Shown in pieces: positions 17,675 through 27,769 of a stretch of DNA of 64,000 bases. The notes below the pieces were generated by a model, which worked only from the letters and a program-made list of their open reading frames with translations, had not been told where the DNA came from and made no database searches. Within the stretch, counting starts at the first letter, position 1. Every line of letters begins with the position of its first letter. Location: NCBI RefSeq assembly GCF_000143415.4, contig NW_003314263.1, positions 71,833 through 135,832 of the forward strand, in the 5' to 3' direction. The stretch is from Selaginella moellendorffii (Eukaryota; Streptophyta; Lycopodiopsida; Selaginellales; Selaginellaceae). Position numbers and translations under genes: made by a program.

Positions 17675-19318
17675 TTACACGTGTCTCGACATAGAAGCGG
17701 AGGTTTGTTCATGGGTGTGGCGCCACGTGGCAAAGTAGCAAACCGTGGTGCCAAACAACCTCTGGCAAACGTTCCCAACACAGCAATGGTTGATGAAGCT
17801 GGGGATGAGCCAGGTACCAACGTAGAGCAGGCGCTGCGTGTTCTCGTCAGGACCTGGACCTGTCGGATTGAAGGAAGCTACCCTCACAGTCTCGAAGATC
17901 CTCTCCACCGAAATGCCTTCGAGAGCTTCCCTGCTGCTGTCGGTGCTGACGCTCGACCAGTTCTCCGGCGTGGCCCAGTCTGCCTGGAAGAGCTCCATTG
18001 CTGGAACTTCACGCTCGTTCCCTGCGGCCATGCTAGCAAGGCTGTGGATCTGCTTGTATGCTCGTGGTGACTTCATGGCCATGTCAAGGAATCGGATTGC
18101 GGCATTCCTGTTGCATACCGAGATGTTGCCACCTCGCTCGAAAGCTGCCGAGTTGCTGGTAAGGACAAGCTCGCCTTTCTTGATGTTGGTCGTCGCAAAG
18201 AGCCCCCGGCCTCGTTGCTTGCTCTGGTCCTCGCATTTCTTCACTTCCACTTGGCAAACGTTGTCAGCAACCTCTGGGAAAAGTGGGGCTTGCTCTCCTT
18301 CGCTCCAGGCCCGATAAAAACCATGGATATCTGCCATGATGCTGTTGATGTCTTGGCTTTGGATCACGAGCTTTTGGCATCTCTTGTGTAATTGATCGAC
18401 TGCCTCGTCCACTCCAAGAACGTCGCTCAAGAGCCGGCACGACCATTCGTAGCACTGGAGATTGAGCAGTGCCAAAGCCTTCCTGTAGAGGCTCTTGAGG
18501 TGGCGGGGATCCACGGCGAGAGCGGCACTTGCAGCATCCACGCACTGCTCATATCGTCCCAGCTTGAAAAAGCTCTCGGCCTGGTTGGAGAGAGCAAGAA
18601 CACGATCACGCTCCTCCTCCTGCTCGCATTTCACAGCGCTCAAGGCGTAGGCTTGAGCGGCAGCCTCAAAGCTCCCATCTTGGAAGAGCTTGTTGCCCTC
18701 TACTCGCAGTGCCGCGGGAGCCATACCTGCGAATCGTTCCAGCTGCTCGTCGCTGAGGTAGGAGATCACCTCCACATTGGCCGGGTTGTCCAGCGAGATG
18801 AAGGAACCATGGTGCTTGTGGAGCATCGGCTCCTTGACGGCCACTCGAGCTCCTCTCGGATATTTCGCTCGGACTTGCTCGGCCGTGGCGTCGCTGGCCA
18901 CTGCGTGCTTGATCGCCAGCAACACTTCGTCGCCTCTGGAATCCCTGAGCGTAGTGAGTACCTGGACGCTGTCCTCGAGCATGAGCGCATCCGCGATGAG
19001 TACTCCATGGAGAACACGGCCTCTGGCCAGCGATTCTGGGCGGAGCTTTGCGATCCTGGCCGGCGCTAGGGCGGAGATCGCAGCCGAGGGAAAGCCGTGA
19101 TCCGCTTGGGGCTTCTGGATCATCGTCGACAACCACGTCATATCCGGATCGGTGTCGGGAGTGTCGCCGCGGCCTAGAGAGAGAGATTTCGGCGCTCGAG
19201 CGAGGCGGATCATCAGCTCCGTGTGGAACACCATTGCCGTCGCACACAAGCTTGCTCGAGAAGAAAGAACTAGGGCTCTGAATTGAAAGAAAGAATATTT
19301 GCTTTGGCATATGCTCAT
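17675..19318 (-). CDS. TPR-SET domain protein with truncated SET domain
   Basis: This is a single 547-residue frame; an internal Met at 19,234 is an equally likely start. TPR motifs lie at about residues 205-310 (ALRVEGNKLFQDGSFEAAAQ, LALSNQAESFFKLGRYEQC, PRHLKSLYRKALALLNLQ). The SET domain begins near residue 365 with GRGLFATTNIKKGELVL. It reaches the pseudoknot motif, here PSFINHCCVGN in place of the usual NHSCxxN, with Cys replacing the conserved Ser. It then runs into 30 unrelated residues and stops. The second pseudoknot strand, the catalytic Tyr region and the post-SET Cys cluster are missing, so methyltransferase activity is unlikely. The TPR part may still bind partners. A tail of the missing type occurs as relics at 5.97-6.52 and 10.8 kb. 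Confidence 0.8.
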   Translation of the reverse strand: MSICQSKYSFFQFRALVLSSRASLCATAMVFHTELMIRLARAPKSLSLGRGDTPDTDPDMTWLSTMIQKPQADHGFPSAAISALAPARIAKLRPESLARGRVLHGVLIADALMLEDSVQVLTTLRDSRGDEVLLAIKHAVASDATAEQVRAKYPRGARVAVKEPMLHKHHGSFISLDNPANVEVISYLSDEQLERFAGMAPAALRVEGNKLFQDGSFEAAAQAYALSAVKCEQEEERDRVLALSNQAESFFKLGRYEQCVDAASAALAVDPRHLKSLYRKALALLNLQCYEWSCRLLSDVLGVDEAVDQLHKRCQKLVIQSQDINSIMADIHGFYRAWSEGEQAPLFPEVADNVCQVEVKKCEDQSKQRGRGLFATTNIKKGELVLTSNSAAFERGGNISVCNRNAAIRFLDMAMKSPRAYKQIHSLASMAAGNEREVPAMELFQADWATPENWSSVSTDSSREALEGISVERIFETVRVASFNPTGPGPDENTQRLLYVGTWLIPSFINHCCVGNVCQRLFGTTVCYFATWRHTHEQTSASMSRHV

Positions 19319-19326
19319 GGTTATGC

Positions 19327-21909
19327 CTAGACCTTCCCGCTATCTATGCTTTTCAAATTTAGGTCATCTTCAAAGGCGAGGCTATTGGCGATGGTGGAGA
19401 TGCTGATGATCCCGGACGATTGGAGCGCGAAGTGGAACTCTAGCGGCGGATCCAAAACTTCTTCCAGTCCCTCCAGCATCTTCACGACGCTCTCCATCGA
19501 CGGCCTCATCGCGGGATTCTCTTGGATGCACCACAGCGCGACGCGAGCGATCCTCTCGCCCTCTTTCTCTTCCACTTCTCCCGCAATTCTCCTGTCATAG
19601 ATCTCCCGGATCATCCCCTGCGACGCCTTCTTCACCGCCAAGGCCGGGAAGTACCACGCCAGATCTTCGTCCTCGCAAGAGCTCATCAAGTTCCTCCTCC
19701 CAGCGATGATCTCCAGCAGCACCATTCCATAGCTATACACGTCGCATTTCTTCGTCGCCACCGAGTGGAGCAGCCACTCTGGAGCCAAGTAGCCGGGAGT
19801 TCCTCGTACGTTGGTCGTCTCCTGGCTGATTTCCCTGCTCGCCATGAGCTTGGACGTCCCAAAGTCGGCGATCTTGGCCACGAATTGCTCGTCCAAGAGG
19901 ATGTTTTGCGGCTTGATGTCTAGATGCATGATCAGCTGCCTGGATTCCTCGTGCAAGTAGGACAGACCTCGAGCAACACCCAGAGCGATGCCAAATCGAG
20001 TCCTCCAATCCAGAAAGTTGGCGGACGAATCCTGGCTAGCAGCGCCGTCGTGAAACAGCCAATGATCCAGAGACCCATTGGCGATGAACTCGTAGACGAG
20101 CAAACGATGCGATCGTTCGGCACAGAATCCACAGAGCTTGATAATGTTCATGTGGCTGATGCTACCAATGCTGTTCACCTCCGCCACGAATTCCTTCTGC
20201 CCCTGGCTGGTGTTCTCCAGCTTCTTGATCGCCACCTTGGTGCCATCGAGAAAGGTTCCCTGAAACACTGTCCCTGATCCGCCGCTACCGACCATCGACG
20301 AGAAATTCGCTGTCGCCAACTCGAGCTCCTTGTACGTGAATCGATGGATCGATCCCTGCAAAGCCTCGGCCAGCGTTCCAGCTATCCTGCTCGATTGCTT
20401 CCGCCACATGTAGAATGCCACAGCGCTCACGCACAGCACCACAAAGAGAGCGCTTCCACTCACTCCCAGAGCCACCGCCATCGTCTTCTGGCGTTTGTTT
20501 GGATCCACAAACTCGGAATTCTGGATCTTGAGGTAGGCGGTGGAGGACGAATCCGCGGTGAGGCTGCCGTAGACGCGGTTGACAAAGAAGCACGAGCCAT
20601 CGGTGTTGTAGAAGAATACGCGGCAGGAGCAATTCGCGAGACAGAGCCGCGAGCAATCCTGGAAGCTGGAGACCCTATCGGGGGTGCTGTAGCGATTGGA
20701 GAAGTACGAAGCACCGCTTACATTCAAGAAGTGGTGATTCCTGGCCTCGAGATTGCTGCACGCCAGCGGCCTTTCGATCGGAGCTGGACAAGATAGATTG
20801 CCGCTGCCGCTGCCGCTGCTAGGGTTCTTGATCAAGCACTCGCATTGGCCGCTACCCCGACAGATGCTATTCGATCCACATGCCATCGGCAAGCAAGCAC
20901 CGACCTGGCTCCTCACCGGGGTCGAGAAGCTCTGCCAGATCGATGCCGCGGCATCGAAGCTCTGCTGGACCAGATCGCCAGTGATGTCGAGCTTGATGAA
21001 ATTTAGGGCTCCTCGCTCGCCCGGGAGGTTCGTAGAGAGGTCCGGTCCACACCTGGGGAAATTTGAAAAGTTCCCGCCCTGGAGTACGGCCGCGCGGGAC
21101 CTCTGGTACGACATAATAATGGCCCCCGGGCGCAATTCAAGTACGGTCTCGTACGTCTGGCATGGCGAGTCCACTGGGCGATTGTTATCTTGGTTCCAGA
21201 GAGCCCATTGGAAGTATGGCTCTTTGAGCGAGGAAGAAGAAGAAGACGAAGGATCTTTGACGAGGTAGAACCCTACTCCATTGGGCTCTATGGCGACCTC
21301 GAAATTCCCCTCCTCCAAGCTCGATCGATTCTTGCTGCTTGTTAATCGCTGCCCCGTGAACATCTTCTGCCCCTCGAGGATGACATCGCTGGGATTGTCG
21401 AAGCTCTGCCAGACCTCGCGGTCGCCGGCGTCACGGAGCACAAGATTTCCCGATTCTTGGAGCTCGATCGTGGTTGCGTTGGATGGATCGGTGCTCCAGA
21501 CGGTATTCCCGTCGAGATCGCTGAGATCCAGGGATTTCTTGGTGGAATTCCAGCGCAGGGCGCCGCCTCCTCGGATGGGATCGCGCCGATTTGCCGTCCA
21601 CACGACGGCGGCGGAGGTGTTGGGCGAATTAGCGCTGCGGATGACGATCGAGAGGTGGGATTTCTCTGTGCCGCGGAAGGTGAAGAAGCAGAGGGCAAAC
21701 GTACCATTGGCGCTGACGAGCTTCTCGCCCGGAGAGGAGGGAGCGGGGATCAATCGGTAGTGGCCGATCCCATTAGCAGCATCCAGCTGCTCCAAACTAG
21801 CGTCATTGCTCGCGCTCCAGTGGTCCGGGAGATCGAAGCTCTTGGATAGAGAATGCGAGAAGGAGATTATCGCGAGAAAAGAGAAGGCGAGGACGCGCTC
21901 GAGCGCCAT
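19327..21909 (-). CDS. S-domain (G-type lectin) receptor-like kinase, non-RD
   Basis: This is an intronless frame of 860 residues from the ATG at 21909; the open frame extends further only into the tRNA-Ala. A signal peptide (ALERVLAFSFLAIISF) is followed by a bulb-type lectin domain (about 30-200), an EGF/PAN-like Cys-rich part (CGSNSICRGSGQCEC, then CSRLCLANCSCRVFF), one membrane helix near residue 480, and a kinase domain (about 530-810). The kinase has GSGGSGTVF, VAIKK, HLDIKPQNILLD, DFG and GTPGYLAPEW. The catalytic loop has Leu in place of the Arg of HRD, so it is a non-RD kinase. Such receptors sit in the plasma membrane and sense carbohydrate or microbial cues. It is head to head with a related gene at 22.4 kb. 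Confidence 0.95.
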   Translation of the reverse strand: MALERVLAFSFLAIISFSHSLSKSFDLPDHWSASNDASLEQLDAANGIGHYRLIPAPSSPGEKLVSANGTFALCFFTFRGTEKSHLSIVIRSANSPNTSAAVVWTANRRDPIRGGGALRWNSTKKSLDLSDLDGNTVWSTDPSNATTIELQESGNLVLRDAGDREVWQSFDNPSDVILEGQKMFTGQRLTSSKNRSSLEEGNFEVAIEPNGVGFYLVKDPSSSSSSSLKEPYFQWALWNQDNNRPVDSPCQTYETVLELRPGAIIMSYQRSRAAVLQGGNFSNFPRCGPDLSTNLPGERGALNFIKLDITGDLVQQSFDAAASIWQSFSTPVRSQVGACLPMACGSNSICRGSGQCECLIKNPSSGSGSGNLSCPAPIERPLACSNLEARNHHFLNVSGASYFSNRYSTPDRVSSFQDCSRLCLANCSCRVFFYNTDGSCFFVNRVYGSLTADSSSTAYLKIQNSEFVDPNKRQKTMAVALGVSGSALFVVLCVSAVAFYMWRKQSSRIAGTLAEALQGSIHRFTYKELELATANFSSMVGSGGSGTVFQGTFLDGTKVAIKKLENTSQGQKEFVAEVNSIGSISHMNIIKLCGFCAERSHRLLVYEFIANGSLDHWLFHDGAASQDSSANFLDWRTRFGIALGVARGLSYLHEESRQLIMHLDIKPQNILLDEQFVAKIADFGTSKLMASREISQETTNVRGTPGYLAPEWLLHSVATKKCDVYSYGMVLLEIIAGRRNLMSSCEDEDLAWYFPALAVKKASQGMIREIYDRRIAGEVEEKEGERIARVALWCIQENPAMRPSMESVVKMLEGLEEVLDPPLEFHFALQSSGIISISTIANSLAFEDDLNLKSIDSGKV

Positions 21910-21937
21910 CCCAAACAAAAGAAGAAAACAAAAACAA

Positions 21938-22010
21938 TGGAGGTGAGGGGCATCGATCCCCTTACCTATCGCATGCAAAGCGATCGCTCTACCATCTGAG
22001 CTACACCCCC
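21938..22010 (-). tRNA. tRNA-Ala (anticodon UGC)
   Basis: This is a 73-base cloverleaf on the minus strand. The acceptor stem is GGGGGTG with CACCTCC, with discriminator A. The D arm is GCTCAGATGGTAGAGC. The anticodon TGC lies in GCTTTGCATGC. The T arm is GGGGATCGATGCCCC. The conserved T-loop TTCGAT is ATCGAT here. Its 3' end is 28 bases from the start codon of the receptor kinase on the same strand. Confidence 0.93.
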
Positions 22011-22423
22011 TTGTTTATCATTGAGCTTGGAATTTAATTCTGCATGGGCGTAGACTTCTCTTGATTTTTCTGGAGAATGGTGGTAGCGAAGTATCATCTA
22101 AAATCAAATCATTGCCATTACCTTTGAATTCGCACGAGACCTTTGAATGAGAGCTTTGTCAAAGACACGCAATTGCACGACACACGTAAGTCCTCCTTTG
22201 GAACGGACGGTTACCTCACTGACAAAAGTTTTGGATTGCGATCTGTTCGACCACTGACAAACCGAAGCTTTATTAGCCATACGTAAACAATAGCGCGTTC
22301 CCAGTCTTTGACAAAGCTCACGAAAGGTCTCGTGCGATTGAATTCCAAGCTTGTCAAATTGATGGACGGGTAGCCTTAGAAATGTTCAGCTTTTCCTAAG
22401 AAAGAACCCAAAGATCACTTTCT
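22011..22423. other. Spacer between tRNA-Ala and the second receptor kinase
   Basis: No gene is visible. An imperfect inverted pair is present: words near 22,130-22,165 (CGCACGAGACCTTTGAATGAGAGCTTTGTCAAAGAC) resemble, on the other strand, words near 22,300-22,350 (GTCTTTGACAAAGCTCACGAAAGGTCTCGTGCGATTGAATTC). The arms are about 150 bases apart. Confidence 0.6.
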
Positions 22424-24988
22424 ATGCGAGGAAGAACCATTCTTTCCATACCTTTGAGGTCGAGATCGATGAAAACGGTGGGAGTTCTAGCCGTGCTGCT
22501 TGTGAGCCTCGCGAGCGTCGCCTCGGGGCGAGTCTACACCATTCCGGAGAACTGGACAGCCACCATCCAAGGCCGTGAGCTCCCCGGTTTTGGAAGCTCC
22601 GGAAGTTACATCCTGGTGAGTGCTCCAAGAGATCTTAACGGCAGCAGCGGCGAGCAAGAGTTCCTCCTGAGCGACAACGGCACCTTTGGGTTAGCTTTCC
22701 TCAACTTCAATGGAACAGGGAACTATTACCTCTCGCTGGTGATGGGAGCGACGAACGCCACCGCGGGAGCTCCAATCTGGACAGCGAATCGAAGTAAAGC
22801 TGTCAGCAACGAGTCCCGTCTCACAAAAACCGCTGGCCAGCTCAAGCTCCTCAATGGCGATCTAACCACGGCCTGGTCTCCCTCGGACGATCAAACCATC
22901 GCGAGCATTGGCCTCGATGAAACTGGCAACATGGTGCTGTATAACTCGTCCGGAGGAGCAGTCTGGGAGTCCTTCGATCATCCAACCGATGTCTTGCTTC
23001 CGGGCCAGCGGCTAGTAACCGGACAGAGATTTGCAAGCAACTTAAACTCGTCCACCATGTCGGAAGGAGTCTTCACTGCAACCATGGAGGCACGGGCCAT
23101 TGTCCTGGCTTTCAGTCCTCCTTCCCAAGAGCAGCAGCCTTACTTCCTCTGGAGCTTGGGGCTGCCGTCCACGATCGACTCGGCAAGAGTTCGCTGCCCC
23201 GGCTACGTTGCCGTGCTCCAATACACAACCGGTGGAGCTGTCAACATGGCCTACGAGCGGAGCTCCGCGGCTACCACGAGTAGTCCTTGCAATGCCCCGC
23301 TCAACGTAAGTCTCGGGTCAGGGAACAGCAAACGGCAGCTTCGTCTCGAGTCTGATGGGAACTTGATCTCGTACAAGTTGCACGAGACTGGGAACTGGGA
23401 GACCGAGTTCTTGCTCGCGCAGTTCTTCGGTCATAGAGCCTGTGATCTGCCTCTTTCCTGCGGTAGCTATGGACTTTGCAATCAAACGGGGCCATGCGAG
23501 TGTATGGATAACCGGGCCACGAACATCACCACCGTAGCTGAGTCCGGCACCTGTGAGAGTCCCAACTGGGCCTCTCGCCTTGCAACCTGCGACACCAGGT
23601 ACGAGAGTGACTTCGTTGCTCTGTCTGGAGTCCGCTATTTCACAAACCAGTACACGAGCCCCGATAGAGTTTCGTCTCCGCTCGAGGATTGCCTCGAAAC
23701 GTGCCGGACGAATTGTTCCTGCTCTGCTCTCTTTTACGATGGTACCCTGAGAAACTGCTACTTCGTGAGAGATGTGTCGGGAAGCTTGACGCAAGGGCAA
23801 GCAAGTTATACGGCTTACCTCAAGTTTCAAGACCGCTCCCGGCTGGTGAAAGTAGACACTGGTTCTTCCAGCTCCAGAAAAAATATAATTGTTATCAGCA
23901 CCAGCGTTACCGCGGCAACACTGGTCATCGTGTGCTCACTCCTGCTACTTACGGAGCTCAGACGAAAGCAAGATGCAGAGATTGAAAAACTCATTAGCGC
24001 TTTGAAAGGCCCTCCGCAGAGGTTCACGTACAGGAGGCTCACGGTGGCAACGAAAGCCTTCTCCAAGCACCTTGGAACGGGAGGATTCGGCTCGGTGTAT
24101 GAGGGAGTCCTGCGCGACGGGAAAAAGTTGGCAGTCAAGAAGCTCCACTCGAACAAAGGCCAGAAGCAGTTCATCGCCGAAGTCGCGTCCCTGGGAACGA
24201 TAAGTCACGTAAATATAGTCAGGCTCTGTGGTTTCTGCGCCGAGCTATCACACCGCTTACTGGTTTACGAGTTCATGCCGAATGGATCACTGGACAAGTG
24301 GATCTTTCGAAACCAAGAAGCGCCTCTCGACTGGGACCGTCGCTACAGCATCGCGCTTGGAACAGCTCGGGGACTGGCATACCTGCACGAAGAGTCAAGA
24401 GAACCGATTATTCACCTGGACATAAAACCGCAAAACATACTCTTGGACGAGAACTTCGAAGCAAAGGTCGGCGACTTTGGAATGGCGAAGTTGCTGATGA
24501 GCAGGGACGTTACCCAAGTCATAACAGGAGTCCGAGGAACACCGGGCTACTTAGCTCCAGAATGGCTGCTTAGTAACACGGCAACGAAAAAATGCGACGT
24601 CTACAGCTATGGAATGGTTCTACTAGAGCTGATTGGCGGGAGGAAGAACTTGGATCCGGCAAAGATCGACTCGGAGCTGAGCTTCTTCTTTCCTGCCTGG
24701 GCTGTAAATGAGGTGAAACAAGGACGGCTACTCAGTGTGGTGGATCCAAAAATCCGAGATGGAGTGGACAACCAAGGAGCTGAAAGGATGGTAAAGGTGG
24801 CTTTCTGGTGTATACAGGAAAATCCAGCGGACAGGCCTACCATGGATGCAGTGATACAAATGCTTGAAGGACGGCAAGAGATCGCAGAGCCACCGTTAAT
24901 CTTTCGCTTCGCTGTGGAAGCACCTGGAATCATCAGTATCAAAGCCAGCAGCAATAGCATTGCGCTGGGATATTGCAAGTCGTCGTGA
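22424..24988 (+). CDS. S-domain (G-type lectin) receptor-like kinase, non-RD
   Basis: This is an intronless 854-residue frame. A Met at 22,469 gives a cleaner signal peptide (MKTVGVLAVLLVSLASVASG) and may be the true start. Order of parts: signal peptide, bulb lectin domain (about 40-210), EGF-like Cys stretch (CGSYGLCNQTGPCEC), PAN-like Cys stretch (CLETCRTNCSCSALFY), membrane helix near residue 495, kinase (about 545-815). Kinase motifs are GTGGFGSVYEG, LAVKKL, HLDIKPQNILLDENF, DFGMAKLL and GTPGYLAPEWLL. As in its neighbour, HLD replaces HRD. The two proteins align throughout, especially in the kinase, and form a divergent pair. The ligand is unknown. Confidence 0.95.
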   Translation: MRGRTILSIPLRSRSMKTVGVLAVLLVSLASVASGRVYTIPENWTATIQGRELPGFGSSGSYILVSAPRDLNGSSGEQEFLLSDNGTFGLAFLNFNGTGNYYLSLVMGATNATAGAPIWTANRSKAVSNESRLTKTAGQLKLLNGDLTTAWSPSDDQTIASIGLDETGNMVLYNSSGGAVWESFDHPTDVLLPGQRLVTGQRFASNLNSSTMSEGVFTATMEARAIVLAFSPPSQEQQPYFLWSLGLPSTIDSARVRCPGYVAVLQYTTGGAVNMAYERSSAATTSSPCNAPLNVSLGSGNSKRQLRLESDGNLISYKLHETGNWETEFLLAQFFGHRACDLPLSCGSYGLCNQTGPCECMDNRATNITTVAESGTCESPNWASRLATCDTRYESDFVALSGVRYFTNQYTSPDRVSSPLEDCLETCRTNCSCSALFYDGTLRNCYFVRDVSGSLTQGQASYTAYLKFQDRSRLVKVDTGSSSSRKNIIVISTSVTAATLVIVCSLLLLTELRRKQDAEIEKLISALKGPPQRFTYRRLTVATKAFSKHLGTGGFGSVYEGVLRDGKKLAVKKLHSNKGQKQFIAEVASLGTISHVNIVRLCGFCAELSHRLLVYEFMPNGSLDKWIFRNQEAPLDWDRRYSIALGTARGLAYLHEESREPIIHLDIKPQNILLDENFEAKVGDFGMAKLLMSRDVTQVITGVRGTPGYLAPEWLLSNTATKKCDVYSYGMVLLELIGGRKNLDPAKIDSELSFFFPAWAVNEVKQGRLLSVVDPKIRDGVDNQGAERMVKVAFWCIQENPADRPTMDAVIQMLEGRQEIAEPPLIFRFAVEAPGIISIKASSNSIALGYCKSS

Positions 24989-25448
24989 AAGACAAACCTT
25001 TTGGACAATGGCACAGACTTTGATAGAACTTGTTTTATCCTAATCTGTCCAAAAGTATACAATTGTTTTTACAGCCTGCAAAAGAAAAGAAGATTAGAGC
25101 ACCAAATAAAACGAGCGTATCTAGCTGCCTGAGACAATCGTTTTTGAAAAAGCAATAAAAAACAGAGAGCGTACCATACTGGGAAAGTCGTGATGCCGTC
25201 GACACAGAAACACACTAAACTCTAATAGAAAAATGCGCGCTTCTTTTTTGTTCTTGTTGTATAGCTTCCAGAGTTAAATTCCATCCTGATCGATTTCAGG
25301 CTCGCTTCCTCTTTGAACTCCTACGCATAGAGGAGTCATTAGGCGCAAAAACACAAACAACAAAGAACGTAACTTAGTTGATCTCGTGTGTTGCTCCCCT
25401 CCCTCAAGTCCTATCCAACAAGCATCAATGAGGATTGAGTATAACGTC

Positions 25449-27652
25449 TCAGACAAAAAATCTTACCTCCGAGAGCCTGCGGACTAGAGGTCCGACTTCA
25501 CACTCCCCCGTCACAAGGGCAGCCACTTTGTTCCGATCGTCGCTCGCTGCGCGCAAACACACTTCGAAGTCTTGCTCGGTAGCCTCCGCTTGCGAGTCGC
25601 CTCTTGCAAGGTATAGGCAGTACAACAAGCTTTCCAGAGCCTTGGAATCCCCCGAAACTCTGGTTTGATCATGGCACCTCTGCCAAGTCGAAATTATTCG
25701 AAGTACCTGGCCTGCCACATCTCTGCACAGTGTTATACTTGGTTTTGCCAGTCGACGCTCCACGCCACTTCTCGTCGCATCTGTGCATTGTATACGGTTA
25801 GAGAGGAGAGAAGAAGATGAAAAAAGGCCATGGCTAGCTACCTGGAAGTTTAACCCCTGGAAAATCAGCCTTGGAGTAGTCCCGCACCACACTGTCGAAG
25901 CCAGCGTCGCCTAAGTCCGGAAAATGCCCTCAAACTCAAATCGCTTCCAGTACCGTAATTCCTGCACAACTCATGCACACGTACCCGATAGCTTCAACTT
26001 GCTAAGAAAGAAAGTCCCACCTCCACGAGATAGACAACCAGTTTGTTGACGCCGCCATCCTCGTCACCGGCCTGGACCAGCAGCGGCTTCAAAACGTGGT
26101 AGCCTGCAGCGGTTGCACAGTAGCGTACTTCCTCCAAGAGCTCCCAGCTACAGCAGCTCGACTCGCCAGGGTCTTCCATGCTCACTGCGGCCACGAAGTT
26201 GACGAAGCTCCTGTCGCATTTCAAGCTCCGAATGCCCTCGGGAACGCTCCGCAGCCAGATGTCATATCGAGCGAGCCAGAACTTGCTCGTGAGAGAGGTG
26301 CTGGCTCCTCAAGGTCGACCGCATCTCTTGCACAAGCGACAAGTTCTTGCATGGCGGCCATCCGTTCCTGCTGTAGGCCTCGTTGATCTGTTCCACCATA
26401 AGCCGGTGCCTGAACTGGCCGCCACGGCAGCGGAGCCAAAACTGGAAGACACGGGCCATCTTTCGGATCTCGAGATCGAGCTCCAGAATGGATGAGTGGA
26501 GATCGACTTTGGCAACGAGATCAAAGAGACTCCCCGTCCAGATATCCGTCACCGTGGCGCTGTAAGCTTCTAGGCTCTCGCTCTCCGCGGCCTTGACCTG
26601 CTGTTCAACATCCATGGTTCGTAAAAACAATGCGAGAAGTGTGAGGAAAGGGTACGTACTTTAACGAGCATTTGGATGAAAGTATAGCTCTAGGGGCGAA
26701 AACGTCCTCCCCTTGCATTACTGCCGCCATCCGGAACCGAAGCCATGCTTCTAACTGCTGGAGGCCACGCGAGGAGAGCAGTGCAGGCGAGTTGAAACTG
26801 AGGATCAAAGACTGTCCAACATTCGTCATGGGCAACACAGGTGCGAGGCGCGGCGGCAGTGTGAGATCTAGTCCTTTCTCCTCTGCATCGTCGGACCTCA
26901 CCCACGAAATTCTTGATCGCCTCCACCAGCATCTCATTCTTGGTTGCCAAGAGCCACGTATAGGAAAGCTGGCAGACAAGCTCCGTCACGTCGAAAACAC
27001 TGTCTAGTTGAACCAGTGCCGCCCTTGAGCTGACGATAGATCTCGTACAAACCTGAAAGATGGAAGCCATGCTTCAAACTTTCCCGAAAAAATCTACGTA
27101 AACACTTACGGTCATCCACCGCCTCGCTCGAAACAATGTCGGGCACACGAGAATCGAGCACGTCCTAAGAGGCAAGAATGAGAAGATGAACTAAGAGAAA
27201 AGAGAGTACCTTTTGGAGCCGGATCATCAAGCTATTGAACGCTGGCTTGTTCCAGAAACAAACGCTTGGATCCCACTCGTCAGTCGTAGCAGCATTCTCG
27301 ACGTCTGCGTAGCGGCAGAGGTCCAGCGCTAGAGAAACGAAGGTTGCGCCGAAAATCTCAAATCTCTCCGTGGCGACCACTTCCCAGATATCGTAGCTCA
27401 CCTTATCGAGAGTGATCCGTGTCGCGGACGATCTGGAAACGCCGAAATACTGGAGCTCGCGCACGAAACTTGGATAGAGTGGCTCGATTCCACAGCGCCG
27501 GTAGAGAGCATGAACCGTGCGTCGCCGCAGCGGCCGCTTATCCACGACCAGAAGAGCCGGATTACATTCGCATCGATCCAGGAGAGCTTGCGCCTCTCGC
27601 GCTCGCGCAGCACCACGAAGCCCCCGTCCTCCATCGAAGCTTGCCCTACTAG
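25449..27652 (-). CDS. Multi-exon gene of unknown function, frames partly in conflict
   Basis: Coding-like segments on this strand are joined by good splice sites. Exon 1 runs from about 27,634 to 27,210 (NPALLVVDKRPLRRRTVHAL...FVRELQYFGVSRSSATRITL). Exon 2 is 27,165-27,110. Further exons begin at 27,052, with more at about 26,605-26,980, 26,262-26,630, 25,994-26,240 and 25,449-25,892. The ELQYFGV stretch resembles the end of a BTB/T1-type tetramerisation domain, but weakly. The ATG at 27634 opens a different frame from the coding part of exon 1, and two other places (near 27,030 and 26,890) need frame changes. It is either a gene with introns I cannot place or a decaying one. It is divergent from the PPR gene at 27,770. 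Confidence 0.4.
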
Positions 27653-27755
27653 CTAGCTTTCGAAATCCAAAGTAACAAATGCAGGCCGTTAAATGAGGTG
27701 TACGATGAGCCCGAACGGTCCAGATTTGTCGAGCATATTTCTGGTATATCCACTG

Positions 27756-27764
27756 AACCCTAAA
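27756..27764 (+). promoter_or_regulatory. Telo-box before the PPR gene
   Basis: AACCCTAAA lies 6 bases before the ATG at 27770, as in several other genes of the window. Confidence 0.45.
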
Positions 27765-27769
27765 CGGCA

